The position numbers and the translations under genes were made by a program. From DASQJJ01 sp964598355 (GTDB lineage: Bacteria > Patescibacteriota > Microgenomatia > Levybacterales > UBA12049): 14,248 nucleotides of DNA. The notes beneath the pieces are model-generated. The model was not told the origin of the DNA, ran no database searches, and worked only from the letters and a program-made list of their open reading frames with translations. Positions 5,300 through 13,275 of this stretch are shown here, piece after piece. Positions within the stretch are counted from its first letter, which is position 1. Each line of letters starts with the position of its first letter. Location of the stretch: positions 1 to 14,248 of the forward strand of contig CAZRBN010000035.1 of the NCBI GenBank assembly GCA_964598355.1. The letters are read 5' to 3'.

Positions 5300-5917
5300 A
5301 TGTGGTTATTACAAAAATCAAATAAAAAAATATCTTCTAGGAAGCAGATACATATAAAAGAAGTACGAGATGATATCCTCATTCTTCCGCATAATGAATA
5401 CCGTCTTGTTGTTGAAACATCCAGTATTAACTTTGAACTGAAAAGTGAGGAAGAACAGGATGTTATTATTGATAACTTTCAAAACTTTTTAAATTCTCTT
5501 CCTGTACCTCTCCAAATACTTATTCGAGTAAGAGAAGTCGATGTCGATCATTATTTAGAGCAGGTTCTTAAAAACAAACAGAATGAACAGGAAAAAGTCT
5601 ATAAAGAACAGTTAGATGCATATGCAGAATTTATCCAGAAACTGGTAACAGGAAACAAAATTCTTTCTCGACGTTTCTATGTCGTTATCCCGTACCATAA
5701 CAGTCAAATAAAAGAATTTACTCTTATTAAAGAACAATTGTATCTTACTCGGGATATTGTGAGTCGTGGGCTTGAGAAAATAGGAATGAAGGTAAAGCCT
5801 CTTAATAGTTTAGCGTTACTTGACCTTTTCTACTCTTTCTATAATCCCATACAAACTAAATCGCAACCTTTGGAGCAAGAAATTGTTCATCATTTGCAAA
5901 AGGAGGTATATGTTTAA
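5300..5917 (+). CDS. TraC-like / VirB4 N-terminal-like T4SS protein
   Basis: 205 residues, soluble, without signal or membrane segment. Residues ~24-80 (DDILILPHNEYRLVVETSSINFELKSEEEQ…LQILIRVREVDVD) resemble the small domain at the start of TraC/VirB4 proteins. A long charged helix follows (about 82-120, coiled-coil-like), then FYVVIPYH and a final helical part. In many Candidate Phyla Radiation clusters, as I recall them, this module is a separate gene between PrgI and VirB4, as here. It likely works as a partner or membrane adaptor of the ATPase. ATG 5300 has no ribosome binding site and lies six bases after a hairpin with T9. The 3' end overlaps the VirB4 start by eight bases, so the two are translationally coupled. 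The T4SS link is firm by context; the domain name is less certain. Confidence 0.7.
   Translation: MWLLQKSNKKISSRKQIHIKEVRDDILILPHNEYRLVVETSSINFELKSEEEQDVIIDNFQNFLNSLPVPLQILIRVREVDVDHYLEQVLKNKQNEQEKVYKEQLDAYAEFIQKLVTGNKILSRRFYVVIPYHNSQIKEFTLIKEQLYLTRDIVSRGLEKIGMKVKPLNSLALLDLFYSFYNPIQTKSQPLEQEIVHHLQKEVYV
5899..5906 (+). promoter_or_regulatory. Ribosome binding site that fixes the VirB4 start
   Basis: AAAGGAGG ends three bases before ATG 5910, inside the end of the TraC-like gene. The spacing is unusually short. It still marks ATG 5910 rather than the in-frame ATG at 5820, whose extra 30 codons only mirror the upstream gene in another frame. Confidence 0.65.
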
Positions 5918-7706
5918 TTTTTTGAAAAAGCGAAAAACTTCTGAAAAAGAAGTTTTTAATCGTTCTTTGTCTTTCTCATACGGCGAGCAAGATACTGTTG
6001 ATCTTCTTTCATACTCAGGACTTCAGGAGAGTGCAAATTACTTACAAATGGGAGAAAAATATGTTCGGACATTATTTATTTCCGGTTATCCCTATATAGC
6101 TCATACAGGATGGTTACATATGCTGGTTAACTTTAATCACAATATCGATATATCTTTCCATATTGAAGAGATTGATCCTTTGAGTGCTTTACCCAAACTT
6201 AACCGAAAAATAACTGAATTGGAATCAACAAAACGGACAATGCTTAAACAAGGACGAGTCTTAGGATCTGAAATTACTGATCCATTAGATTCTGCAATGG
6301 AACTGAAAGATAAAATTCAAAGAGGACAGGAGAAACTGTTTCAAGTTTCCATTTATATGACTATAACGGCTGATTCACTTCTTCAGTTAAACAAAACAAC
6401 AGCACTTCTTGAGACCGTTCTCTCAACGCGCCTTTTCTATATAAAAACGGCAACTTTTCAGCAACTAGAGGGACTGCAATCTATTCTGCCAAGAGGTGAA
6501 AACAAACTTTCTCAAAAAAGAAATTTAGATAGTTCCTCTGCAGCCTTAACATTTCCGTTTATTTCTTCAGAACTGGTACAGGAGTCGGGAATCCTCTATG
6601 GAATAAATAAATCCAATAATTCTCTTGTTATTGTTGATAGGTTTTCACTGAATAATGCCAACGCTATTATTTTTGCTCAATCTGGAAGCGGAAAAAGTTA
6701 TACAGCGAAAGTTGAAATTCTCAGACAATTAATGCAGGGGACAAAAGTCATAGTCATAGATCCAGAACGAGAGTATCAGCAGCTCTCAAGGTCAGTGAAT
6801 GGGACATATATTAAGCTCTCTCCTAAATCAAAAGAAAAGATAAATCCTTTCGATTTATCAACAGGTACCTTAGGTGCAGGAGATCTTGCTGAAAGAACAC
6901 AAGAGCTGACACAAATTATATCTCTCATGGTTGGAGGTTTAACAAGTGATGAGAAAGCAGTCGTTGATCGGGCAATTTTACAAACGTATAAGCAGTTTGG
7001 TTGGAAAATGACGGAAAAAGCAAAGGAAAAGAAAAAGAAAAAAGATCCGAGAGGAAGAAAGCCAAAACAAAAAAAGTATCCTCTCCTGAAAGATTTTTAT
7101 AAAACACTAAAAAGTATGAAACAGAAACGTCTTGTCTCAAAGCTCGAAACGTTTGTAAAAGGATCTTTGTCTTCAGTCTTTGATTCTCAGACAAACATTC
7201 AATTGGATAATCGACTTGTTATCTTTGATATCAAAGACCTGAGTGAGTCTCTCAGGCAAATTATGATGATGGTTGTTGCTAATTTTGTTTCCTCCCAAGT
7301 GAAACAACATCCTGCAAAGCGCGTTTTAGTTATAGATGAGGCCTGGCTCCTTCTTGAGCATGAAGAAAGTGCTCGATTTATTGCAGGCCTGACTCGTAGG
7401 GCAAGAAAATATTATCTTGGTGTTACCATTATTTCCCAACAAGCAAATGATTTTCTTACATCAGACTATGGTCGTGCGATTGCCTCACAGTCAGCGCTCC
7501 GGGTACTTATGAAGCAGGATACAACAACGATTAAAAAAGTAGCGAGTGAGTTTAATCTTAGTGAGTATGAACAGCGGTTCCTTTTGACCTGCGATCGAGG
7601 AGAGGCACTTATTATTGCTGATCAGAACCATGTAGCCGTAAAGGTAGTAGCATCAGAGAAAGAACATCCACTCCTTACCACAGATCCACGGGAAATTTAC
7701 CTGTAA
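5910..7706 (+). CDS. virB4: VirB4-type T4SS ATPase
   Basis: 598 residues. The N-terminal third (about 20-225) is the CagE/TrbE/VirB4 domain (YVRTLFISGYP, then WLHMLVNFNHNIDISFHIEE). The ATPase part has Walker A AQSGSGKS (256-263), the VirB4-type strand VIDPEREY (282-289), INPFD (311-315), Walker B VLVIDEAW (472-479, D476/E477), SQQANDF (509-515) and the end motif RGEALIIADQNH. It is a cytoplasmic, membrane-associated hexameric ATPase that powers pilus assembly and transport. A very lysine-rich stretch (369-391, KKKKKDPRGRKPKQKK) sits in the helical insertion between Walker A and B and is probably an exposed loop. About 600 residues is shorter than proteobacterial VirB4 (~800), with the separate 205-residue protein making up most of the difference. 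It overlaps the previous gene by eight bases and ends four bases before the M23 gene. Confidence 0.9.
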   Translation: MFNFLKKRKTSEKEVFNRSLSFSYGEQDTVDLLSYSGLQESANYLQMGEKYVRTLFISGYPYIAHTGWLHMLVNFNHNIDISFHIEEIDPLSALPKLNRKITELESTKRTMLKQGRVLGSEITDPLDSAMELKDKIQRGQEKLFQVSIYMTITADSLLQLNKTTALLETVLSTRLFYIKTATFQQLEGLQSILPRGENKLSQKRNLDSSSAALTFPFISSELVQESGILYGINKSNNSLVIVDRFSLNNANAIIFAQSGSGKSYTAKVEILRQLMQGTKVIVIDPEREYQQLSRSVNGTYIKLSPKSKEKINPFDLSTGTLGAGDLAERTQELTQIISLMVGGLTSDEKAVVDRAILQTYKQFGWKMTEKAKEKKKKKDPRGRKPKQKKYPLLKDFYKTLKSMKQKRLVSKLETFVKGSLSSVFDSQTNIQLDNRLVIFDIKDLSESLRQIMMMVVANFVSSQVKQHPAKRVLVIDEAWLLLEHEESARFIAGLTRRARKYYLGVTIISQQANDFLTSDYGRAIASQSALRVLMKQDTTTIKKVASEFNLSEYEQRFLLTCDRGEALIIADQNHVAVKVVASEKEHPLLTTDPREIYL

Positions 7707-7710
7707 TCGT

Positions 7711-8322
7711 ATGAACCCGCTTTTTTTTTACTCTGCTGTATGGTCTTTTAGGGGTGAACTCCGTATCATTCTTTTTGTATTCATTCTTATTTTTCTTCTA
7801 CCTGTTTTAGCCGTTATTTTATTAACAAACGTAGGAGTAAATGTTGTTTCAGACAAACTAGTGGTAAAAAATCAACAAACTAATGGCGTAGTTGTTCGCA
7901 ATCCAAGAGATGGATCCGCTGTTACAGTGATACAAAGTCTCATGCACTGGCCAATGAGTGGCATAGTAACGCTTGAATTTGGAGCAGTGGATCTGCCTTA
8001 CCAACCCCTTCATACAGGCATAGATATCGCAAATGTGCAGGGGACACCTATTACTCCTTTTATGGATGGAACAGTGATCTATGCTGGAGAGATATTTTGG
8101 GGGTATGGAAAACATATCATTATTGACCATGGCAATAACATAACGTCTCTCTATGCCCATTTGGGTAAACTGTATGTCTATTCGGGTGAAAAAGTAACTA
8201 TGGATCAGGTGATAGGAGAAGAGGGAGAAACAGGATGGGCAACAGGACCTCATCTTCATTTTGAAACACGAGTGTATGATATTCCGGTCAATCCAAAAAC
8301 ATTTTTGAATGGTAATCCGTAA
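7711..8322 (+). CDS. Membrane-anchored M23 metallopeptidase of the T4SS cluster
   Basis: 203 residues. One membrane helix (about 18-40, IILFVFILIFLLPVLAVILL) anchors a peptidase domain outside the cell. The M23 zinc site is complete: HTGID (H101, D105), the catalytic histidine in SLYAHLG (H150), and GPHLHFE (H181, H183). M23 enzymes cut peptide cross-bridges in peptidoglycan. In a T4SS cluster such an enzyme opens the wall for the channel, taking the place of the VirB1 transglycosylase. The gene starts four bases after the VirB4 stop, without a visible ribosome binding site, so it is probably the last coupled gene of this unit. It faces the ABC-F gene tail to tail, 51 bases apart. That gap shows only a weak AATTAC/GTAATT inverted repeat and no clear terminator. 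Confidence 0.9.
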   Translation: MNPLFFYSAVWSFRGELRIILFVFILIFLLPVLAVILLTNVGVNVVSDKLVVKNQQTNGVVVRNPRDGSAVTVIQSLMHWPMSGIVTLEFGAVDLPYQPLHTGIDIANVQGTPITPFMDGTVIYAGEIFWGYGKHIIIDHGNNITSLYAHLGKLYVYSGEKVTMDQVIGEEGETGWATGPHLHFETRVYDIPVNPKTFLNGNP

Positions 8323-8373
8323 GAACTAAGAAGGTTTGCTTATCATAGGAGTGGGAAATTACGAAACCCTACA

Positions 8374-9843
8374 TTAGTAATTCTCTTTTATTGAAGGCAT
8401 CCAATGTTCTAGCCTATTTTCCGGCAAGCGTAGTACGCGTTCTGGAGATAATCCTTCGACAAATTCTTCTGTATGACTGACAAATAGCATGGCTCCTTTA
8501 TAGCTTTTTAATGCTTCTAAAATTACTTTTTGCGATTGTATATCTAAATACGTAGTTGGTTCATCTAAAATAAGCAGGTTATAATTCTGTACCATAAGTA
8601 GTGCAATAGACAAACGAGTTTTTTCCCCTCCTGAAAGAGAGCCAACTGTCTGGTGGATGCGTTGCCCAAGAAAATTAAATTTGGAAAGAATAGGACGAAT
8701 TTGAGACATGGGCAAGCTGCACGTTTCTTCTATTGTTTCTAAAATCGTTTTATGAAAATTAAACGTTTCAAACTCCTGGGAATAATAGCCAATATGAAGG
8801 GCTTTGTCTTTTTCAACAATGCCACTGTCTGACTGCAGCCTTCCCATAAGTATTTTAATAAATGTACTTTTCCCAGCACCATTAGGTCCGTAAAGCACGA
8901 TACGTTCTCCTCGTCGAATTGATAAGGAAACATCCGACAAAATTATTTCTTCTCCAAAACGCTTTCCTACATTTCGTGCACTTATCGGAATTTCACCAAT
9001 ATGCATAGGGTCAGGAAGGGTAAATTTTATATTTCTGATTTCAGGGGGAAGCTCTGGCAAGGCCTCTTTTATTCGATCAATTCTTGTCTGGACATTTGCT
9101 CGTGCCCGTGCTCCTTTTGCTGAGCTCATTCGCGCCATGGTTAACAAGCTTTTTTTCATTCTCCCGATTTCTTTTTGATCATTTTCAAATTTTCTTTTGA
9201 GTGACTCATCAGCATTGCCTTTTAATTTTACATATTTAGTATAGTTGCCTCGATACTCTTCAATTTTCTTGGTATAGGGATTGATAGCTAAGACCTTATC
9301 AATATGATTGTCCAGTAAATTAATATCATGGGAAATAACAATGAGCGTATTAGGATAGTCACTCAGGAATTCCATAATCCATCGTTTTCCCTCAGTGTCC
9401 AGAAAGTTGGTTGGCTCATCCAGAAGTAATATATCAGGTTCTTCAATAATAGCTCGCAGCAGCGCTAATTTTGTTCGTTGGCCTCCACTGAGCGTGTTGG
9501 GGCGGGTATCCAGCTCAGCATTTACTTCCAGTGAGTGAAGCATAACAGATAATTCCCATTCCTCTTTTTTTATTTCCGGATCAATGTAGCTTTTTATATC
9601 TGTTGCATGTTCCAGTATAGGGTCATGTTTGATCTCTTGTGGAACGTAGCCAACCTTACCAATTACCTCCAGTTTTCCCAGAGAGGTTTGCTCCTCGCCC
9701 TTTAAAAGTTTAAAGAGTGTTGATTTTCCTGCACCATTAGGTCCAACTAGTGCAACTGTTTCACCTTTTTGAATAGAAAAACTGGAGTCTTCATACACAG
9801 TAAGACGAGAATATGAATAGGAAATATTTTTAGCTGTAATCAT
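8374..9843 (-). CDS. ABC-F family ATPase (ribosome-associated, no membrane domain)
   Basis: 489 residues with two ABC domains. Domain 1 has Walker A GPNGAGKST (34-42), signature LSGGQ (118-122), Walker B DILLLDEP (137-144, E143) and H172. Domain 2 has Walker A GPNGAGKST (319-327), LSGGE (403-407), NLLILDEP (422-429, E428) and H457. The linker (about 190-280) is charged and helical with SSAKGARARANVQTRIDR, as in ABC-F proteins that reach toward the P-site tRNA. There are no membrane helices, so it is not a transporter. The family acts on ribosomes, either easing stalled translation or protecting against ribosome-targeting antibiotics; sequence alone does not separate these. It is short for the family, with little or no arm insertion and no C-terminal extension. 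ATG 9843 has no ribosome binding site. Confidence 0.9.
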   Translation of the reverse strand: MITAKNISYSYSRLTVYEDSSFSIQKGETVALVGPNGAGKSTLFKLLKGEEQTSLGKLEVIGKVGYVPQEIKHDPILEHATDIKSYIDPEIKKEEWELSVMLHSLEVNAELDTRPNTLSGGQRTKLALLRAIIEEPDILLLDEPTNFLDTEGKRWIMEFLSDYPNTLIVISHDINLLDNHIDKVLAINPYTKKIEEYRGNYTKYVKLKGNADESLKRKFENDQKEIGRMKKSLLTMARMSSAKGARARANVQTRIDRIKEALPELPPEIRNIKFTLPDPMHIGEIPISARNVGKRFGEEIILSDVSLSIRRGERIVLYGPNGAGKSTFIKILMGRLQSDSGIVEKDKALHIGYYSQEFETFNFHKTILETIEETCSLPMSQIRPILSKFNFLGQRIHQTVGSLSGGEKTRLSIALLMVQNYNLLILDEPTTYLDIQSQKVILEALKSYKGAMLFVSHTEEFVEGLSPERVLRLPENRLEHWMPSIKENY

Positions 9844-9955
9844 AAGTATATTAAATCAGGAGTACAAAGAATAAAATCTCTGAAGGATACTTTCTCAACG
9901 CTTATTCATTTGAAGTATTCACTATATAACTTTCTCTTCCTATTTTAATACTCAC

Positions 9956-9984
9956 ATTATACCAGATGGAGACTTGAGCGCAAA
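9956..9984 (-). promoter_or_regulatory. Promoter for the ABC-F gene
   Basis: On the minus strand, TATAAT (9961-9956) is preceded by TGG as an extended -10. A poor -35 (TTTGCG, 9984-9979) lies 17 bases further up. The leader would be about 105 bases. Together with the promoter near 10033-10062 this fills the 247-base divergent gap 9844-10090, where I see no gene. Confidence 0.55.
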
Positions 9985-10032
9985 GGAAAATGAAGCTACC
10001 ACTCTTTAGCTGAAGTTTGCTGATTGTCATAT

Positions 10033-10062
10033 TTGCGAATCAACAGACTTCTTCCTTTATTT
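10033..10062 (+). promoter_or_regulatory. Promoter for the flippase/glycan genes
   Basis: TTGCGA (10033-10038), an 18-base spacer, TATACT (10057-10062). Transcription would start near 10069, 22 bases before ATG 10091. No ribosome binding site is visible in that leader. Confidence 0.5.
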
Positions 10063-10090
10063 TTAGTATACTCATAGCATCTTTACCTTT

Positions 10091-11383
10091 ATGAGAGACA
10101 AAGCGTATGAATTAGGAAAAAATTTTTTAACACATGAATTGGTTACCGGAAGTAGTCTTATTTTTTTAGGGACAACGTTGGCAAGTGTCTTTGCATTTCT
10201 TTTTAATCTTTTTTTGGTAAGAAATCTTTCATATAGCGAGTATGGTGAATATGCTGCAGTTATTTCATTATTTACACTTCTTAGTATTCCGGCCCAATCT
10301 TTACAACCTGCATTGGTACGTTTTAGCACAGAATTTATTTCAAAAAAGCAGTTGGGGAAAGCTGAGAGATTTTACAAACAAACATTTTTTTCACTAATAG
10401 CCTTTTCGCTCATTTTTTTCTTAATTTTCTTCATGGTGATTCCTTTCCTAAAAACCTTCTTTCACATTCCTGATATATTACCACTCCTTGTAGCAGCGCT
10501 TATCGTTTGCTTTGCATATATTTCAATTCCTAATGTATCGCTGCTCCAAAGTATGCTTCAATTTCGATTTATATCTTTTATGACTGCATTCGGATCTTTT
10601 AGCAAGCTTGCAATTGGGGCTATTCTTGTTTATTTAGGATTTCATGTGATGGGTGGACTCTGGGCAGTTTGGATATCACTATTTATACCTTTTCTCTTTT
10701 CATTTATTCCTCTCAGAAAGCTTTTTTCTGTATCGGAAGTTTCTGAAGATGTCAGTTGGAGAGAAATACTCTCTTATGGTATTCCTTCCGCATTTGCGCT
10801 TTTTGCATTGTCTTCTTTTACATCAACCGATCTTCTTTTGGTAAAACATTTCTTTTCAACAAATAATGCCGGACTTTATGCAGGGTTATCTCTAATAGGA
10901 AAAGTGATTTTTTATTTTACTGCTCCAATTACAACAGTGATGTTTCCGTTAGTTATTAAGCAGTATGAGCAAGGGAAAAAGTTCCAAAATGTATTCTATG
11001 TAGCACTCCTTATGGTATTTTTCCCATCAATTGCTATTACCGCCTTTTATTTTCTCCTTCCTCACCTAGCAATATCTATTTTTTTGGGAGAAAAATACCA
11101 ACTGATAGCTCCGTATTTAGGTTGGTTTGGGATTATATTATGTCTCTTCAGTGTATTAAATGTCGTAGTTAATTTTCTCCTTTCCTTAAAAAGAACAGAA
11201 GTAGTGTATCTTATTGGTCTTGGAGCTGTCCTGCAGGCAATCTTAATAACACTATTCCATAGTAGCTTCTCACAGATACTATACAGTACCATTGCAATAC
11301 TCCTTGTTCTTTTAGCAATACTTCTGCTATATTACTCAAAGAATTATGCCTACAAAGANNNNNNNNNNAAAGAAAAAAAATAA
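10091..11383 (+). CDS. Polysaccharide flippase (Wzx-like, MATE/MOP superfamily); 3' end crosses an assembly gap
   Basis: About 420-430 residues, almost entirely membrane helices (some 12-14 segments). The N-terminal GSSLIFLGTTLASVFAFLFN and NLSYSEYGEYAAVISLFTLL are typical of oligosaccharide flippases. A later segment, FSTNNAGLYAGLSLIGKVIF, matches the usual mid-protein pattern. It would move lipid-linked sugars across the membrane for surface polysaccharide. The genes after it (two glycosyltransferases and a nucleotide-sugar epimerase) fit that role. Ten unknown bases (11359-11368) lie in the last codons, so the printed stop (11381-11383) and the C-terminal residues after YAYK are not reliable. 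ATG 10091 lacks a ribosome binding site. Confidence 0.85.
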   Translation: MRDKAYELGKNFLTHELVTGSSLIFLGTTLASVFAFLFNLFLVRNLSYSEYGEYAAVISLFTLLSIPAQSLQPALVRFSTEFISKKQLGKAERFYKQTFFSLIAFSLIFFLIFFMVIPFLKTFFHIPDILPLLVAALIVCFAYISIPNVSLLQSMLQFRFISFMTAFGSFSKLAIGAILVYLGFHVMGGLWAVWISLFIPFLFSFIPLRKLFSVSEVSEDVSWREILSYGIPSAFALFALSSFTSTDLLLVKHFFSTNNAGLYAGLSLIGKVIFYFTAPITTVMFPLVIKQYEQGKKFQNVFYVALLMVFFPSIAITAFYFLLPHLAISIFLGEKYQLIAPYLGWFGIILCLFSVLNVVVNFLLSLKRTEVVYLIGLGAVLQAILITLFHSSFSQILYSTIAILLVLLAILLLYYSKNYAYKXXXXKEKK

Positions 11384-12170
11384 ACCACAAGTTTCGCTCA
11401 TTATTCCTGCTTATCGACAAGAGAAGACAATCGAGAAAGATATTTTACGCATTAAGGAGGTTATGAATCAATTGCGCTATTCCTATGAAATATTGGTTGT
11501 CGTAGATGGAAAATTAGACAAGACATTTGAAAAGGCCTCCAAATTGAAAAGTCAGCAAGTGCATATCTTAGGATATCAATATAATCATGGTAAAGGATTC
11601 GCAATTAGGTATGGAGCGCTTCGTGCAAAGGGAGAGATTGTTGGCTTTTTAGATGCTGGAATGGACCTCAAACCAAATGGAGTAGCAATGCTTATTGAGC
11701 ATTTTGAATGGTATAACGCGGATATTATTGTTGGAAGTAAGCTTCATCCTGTTTCGAAAGTAGATTATCCTTTTTATAGAAAAATTCTTTCTTGGGGGTA
11801 TAGAATCCTTGTTAGAATTCTTTTTGGACTTTCAGTACGAGATACTCAGGTTGGGATGAAATTTTTCAAAAGGAAAGCATTACTTGATATCTTACCAAGA
11901 TTACTAGTGAAGACATATGCTTTTGATATAGAAATGCTTGCCGTTGCTTATTCAATTGGGTATAAAAGAATTTTTGAAGCTCCAGTGGAATTAGATTTCA
12001 ATGGGGTGAGTTCTATTACATCAAAGAATTTTTGGAGAACAATACTGCTTATGCTTTGGGATACTCTTGCAGTCTTTTATAGATTGAGAATTCTGCATTA
12101 TTACGATAGTCAAAATAAGAAAAAATGGAGATACGATCCGGATTTGGATTTTCGAATAAACTTAACTTAG
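11346..12170 (+). CDS. Family 2 glycosyltransferase (DPM1/ArnC-like); start beside an assembly gap
   Basis: About 270 residues. The GT-A fold begins at VSLIIPAYRQEKTIEKDILR; VVVDG binds the nucleotide, HGKGFAIRYGA follows, and LDAGMDL takes the place of the metal-binding DxD. TQVGMKFFKR and YAFDIEMLAVA are the usual later motifs of polyprenyl-phosphate sugar transferases. No C-terminal membrane helices are evident, though LILLMLWDTLAVFYRL-like residues near the end could touch the membrane. It probably makes a polyprenyl-phosphate sugar or extends a lipid-linked glycan; the sugar is unknown. ATG 11346 (MPTK…) is separated from the conserved part by the ten unknown bases, so the start and overlap with the flippase are provisional. 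A lysine-rich beginning (MPTK…KKKNKPQ) would fit if the gap is short. Confidence 0.8.
   Translation: MPTKXXXXKKKNKPQVSLIIPAYRQEKTIEKDILRIKEVMNQLRYSYEILVVVDGKLDKTFEKASKLKSQQVHILGYQYNHGKGFAIRYGALRAKGEIVGFLDAGMDLKPNGVAMLIEHFEWYNADIIVGSKLHPVSKVDYPFYRKILSWGYRILVRILFGLSVRDTQVGMKFFKRKALLDILPRLLVKTYAFDIEMLAVAYSIGYKRIFEAPVELDFNGVSSITSKNFWRTILLMLWDTLAVFYRLRILHYYDSQNKKKWRYDPDLDFRINLT
11359..11368. other. Assembly gap of ten N
   Basis: The N run is flanked by CTACAAAGA and AAAGAAAAAAAATAAA, a low-complexity A-rich stretch. Ten is a common placeholder length, so the true length, and hence the frames on both sides, are uncertain. Confidence 0.95.
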
Positions 12171-12225
12171 AGAAAAAGTATATAGACAGCTAGATTTAAA
12201 AGATCTGGTATATGGAAAAAAGTGG

Positions 12226-12234
12226 TGTTATAAT
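12226..12234 (+). promoter_or_regulatory. Extended -10 promoter giving a near-leaderless epimerase message
   Basis: TG-T-TATAAT (12226-12234) with no good -35 box. The transcript would begin at about 12240-12241, only six bases before ATG 12247, and no ribosome binding site is present. Confidence 0.5.
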
Positions 12235-12246
12235 TACTTATTGTTT

Positions 12247-13275
12247 ATGAAGAAAAAAGTATTTATTACTGGTGGAGCAGGTTTTATTGGCTCTAATGCT
12301 GCTTCTTATTTTTTGAAAAAAGGATACTCTGTAACAATTTTCGACAATTTTTCTCGCAAAGGAAGTAAATTCAATAAAGAATGGTTACAAGAAAATTTTC
12401 CAACAAACCTCCGAATCGTCGAGGGAGACGTAACAAAGTCTGTAAAGAAAATGGCGGAGGAAATGAAAGGATCATTTCTGATCCTTCATTTAGCTGGTCA
12501 GGTTGCCGTAACAACATCTGTTACAAACCCTCGTGAAGATTTTGAAAGTAATGCGTTAGGAACATTTAATGCACTAGAAGCTCTTCGTATGACAGGAGAA
12601 GAGCCTGTTTTTATTTATAGCTCAACAAATAAAGTATATGGAGGATTGGAAGATATTCCTGTTGTTGAAACCAAAGCTCGCTATGCATTTAAGAATTTAC
12701 CCTATGGTGTTCCTGAAGAGCGCGGTGTTGATTTTCATTCTCCTTATGGGTGCAGTAAAGGTGCTGCAGACCAGTATGTGAGGGATTACAGCCGGATTTA
12801 TGGATTGAATACCATTGTTTTTAGGCAGTCTTGTATTTATGGACCAAGACAATTTGGTGTTGAAGACCAAGGATGGGTTGCATGGTTTTTAATTGCTCTC
12901 ACACAAGGAAAAGACATCAGTATTTATGGTAATGGCAAGCAAGTACGGGATTTGTTGTATGTAGAAGATTTGGTAAGGGCCTACGAAATGGCAGCAGAAA
13001 ATATTAACAAAACAAAGGGACAGATTTATAACATAGGAGGAGGACCTACTAACACTCTCTCAGTTTGGTTGGAATTTCTTCCATTGCTTGAAAAACTCTT
13101 TAAAAGATCCATAAAAACAAATTTTGCTGAGTGGAGACCAGGTGATCAGCCAATATTTATTGCAGATATCAGAAAAGCAAAAAAAGAATTTGGATGGGAA
13201 CCAAAAGTGAGTGTTGAAGAAGGAGTAAAGAAACTTTATAAATGGGTGACTACAAATAAACACTTTTGGCAATAA
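12247..13275 (+). CDS. NAD-dependent sugar-nucleotide epimerase, CDP-paratose 2-epimerase-like (extended SDR)
   Basis: 342 residues from ATG 12247; a TTG at 12241 would add two residues. The Rossmann motif TGGAGFIGSN (8-17) with D33 binds NAD. The active site is S126/T127, Y167 and K171 (YGCSK). STNKVYGG (127-133) and RQSCIYGPRQFGVEDQGW (193-210) are close to the CDP-paratose 2-epimerase (Tyv/RfbE) group as I recall it, rather than to GalE or dTDP-glucose dehydratase. Such an enzyme inverts C2 of a CDP-3,6-dideoxyhexose to make CDP-tyvelose for surface glycan. The CDP-sugar synthesis genes are not in this window, so the actual substrate is open. The next gene's ATG follows its TAA directly, so the two form an operon. 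Confidence 0.85.
   Translation: MKKKVFITGGAGFIGSNAASYFLKKGYSVTIFDNFSRKGSKFNKEWLQENFPTNLRIVEGDVTKSVKKMAEEMKGSFLILHLAGQVAVTTSVTNPREDFESNALGTFNALEALRMTGEEPVFIYSSTNKVYGGLEDIPVVETKARYAFKNLPYGVPEERGVDFHSPYGCSKGAADQYVRDYSRIYGLNTIVFRQSCIYGPRQFGVEDQGWVAWFLIALTQGKDISIYGNGKQVRDLLYVEDLVRAYEMAAENINKTKGQIYNIGGGPTNTLSVWLEFLPLLEKLFKRSIKTNFAEWRPGDQPIFIADIRKAKKEFGWEPKVSVEEGVKKLYKWVTTNKHFWQ

Noticed and set aside
5820..5909. Longer VirB4 start at ATG 5820
   Set aside because: The extra 30 residues overlap the TraC-like coding sequence in another frame and are not protein-like. AAAGGAGG lies just before ATG 5910, where a typical N-terminus (MFNFLKKRK) begins.
7858..8259. 133-residue minus-strand open frame
   Set aside because: Antisense shadow of the M23 peptidase gene, whose zinc-site motifs are complete.
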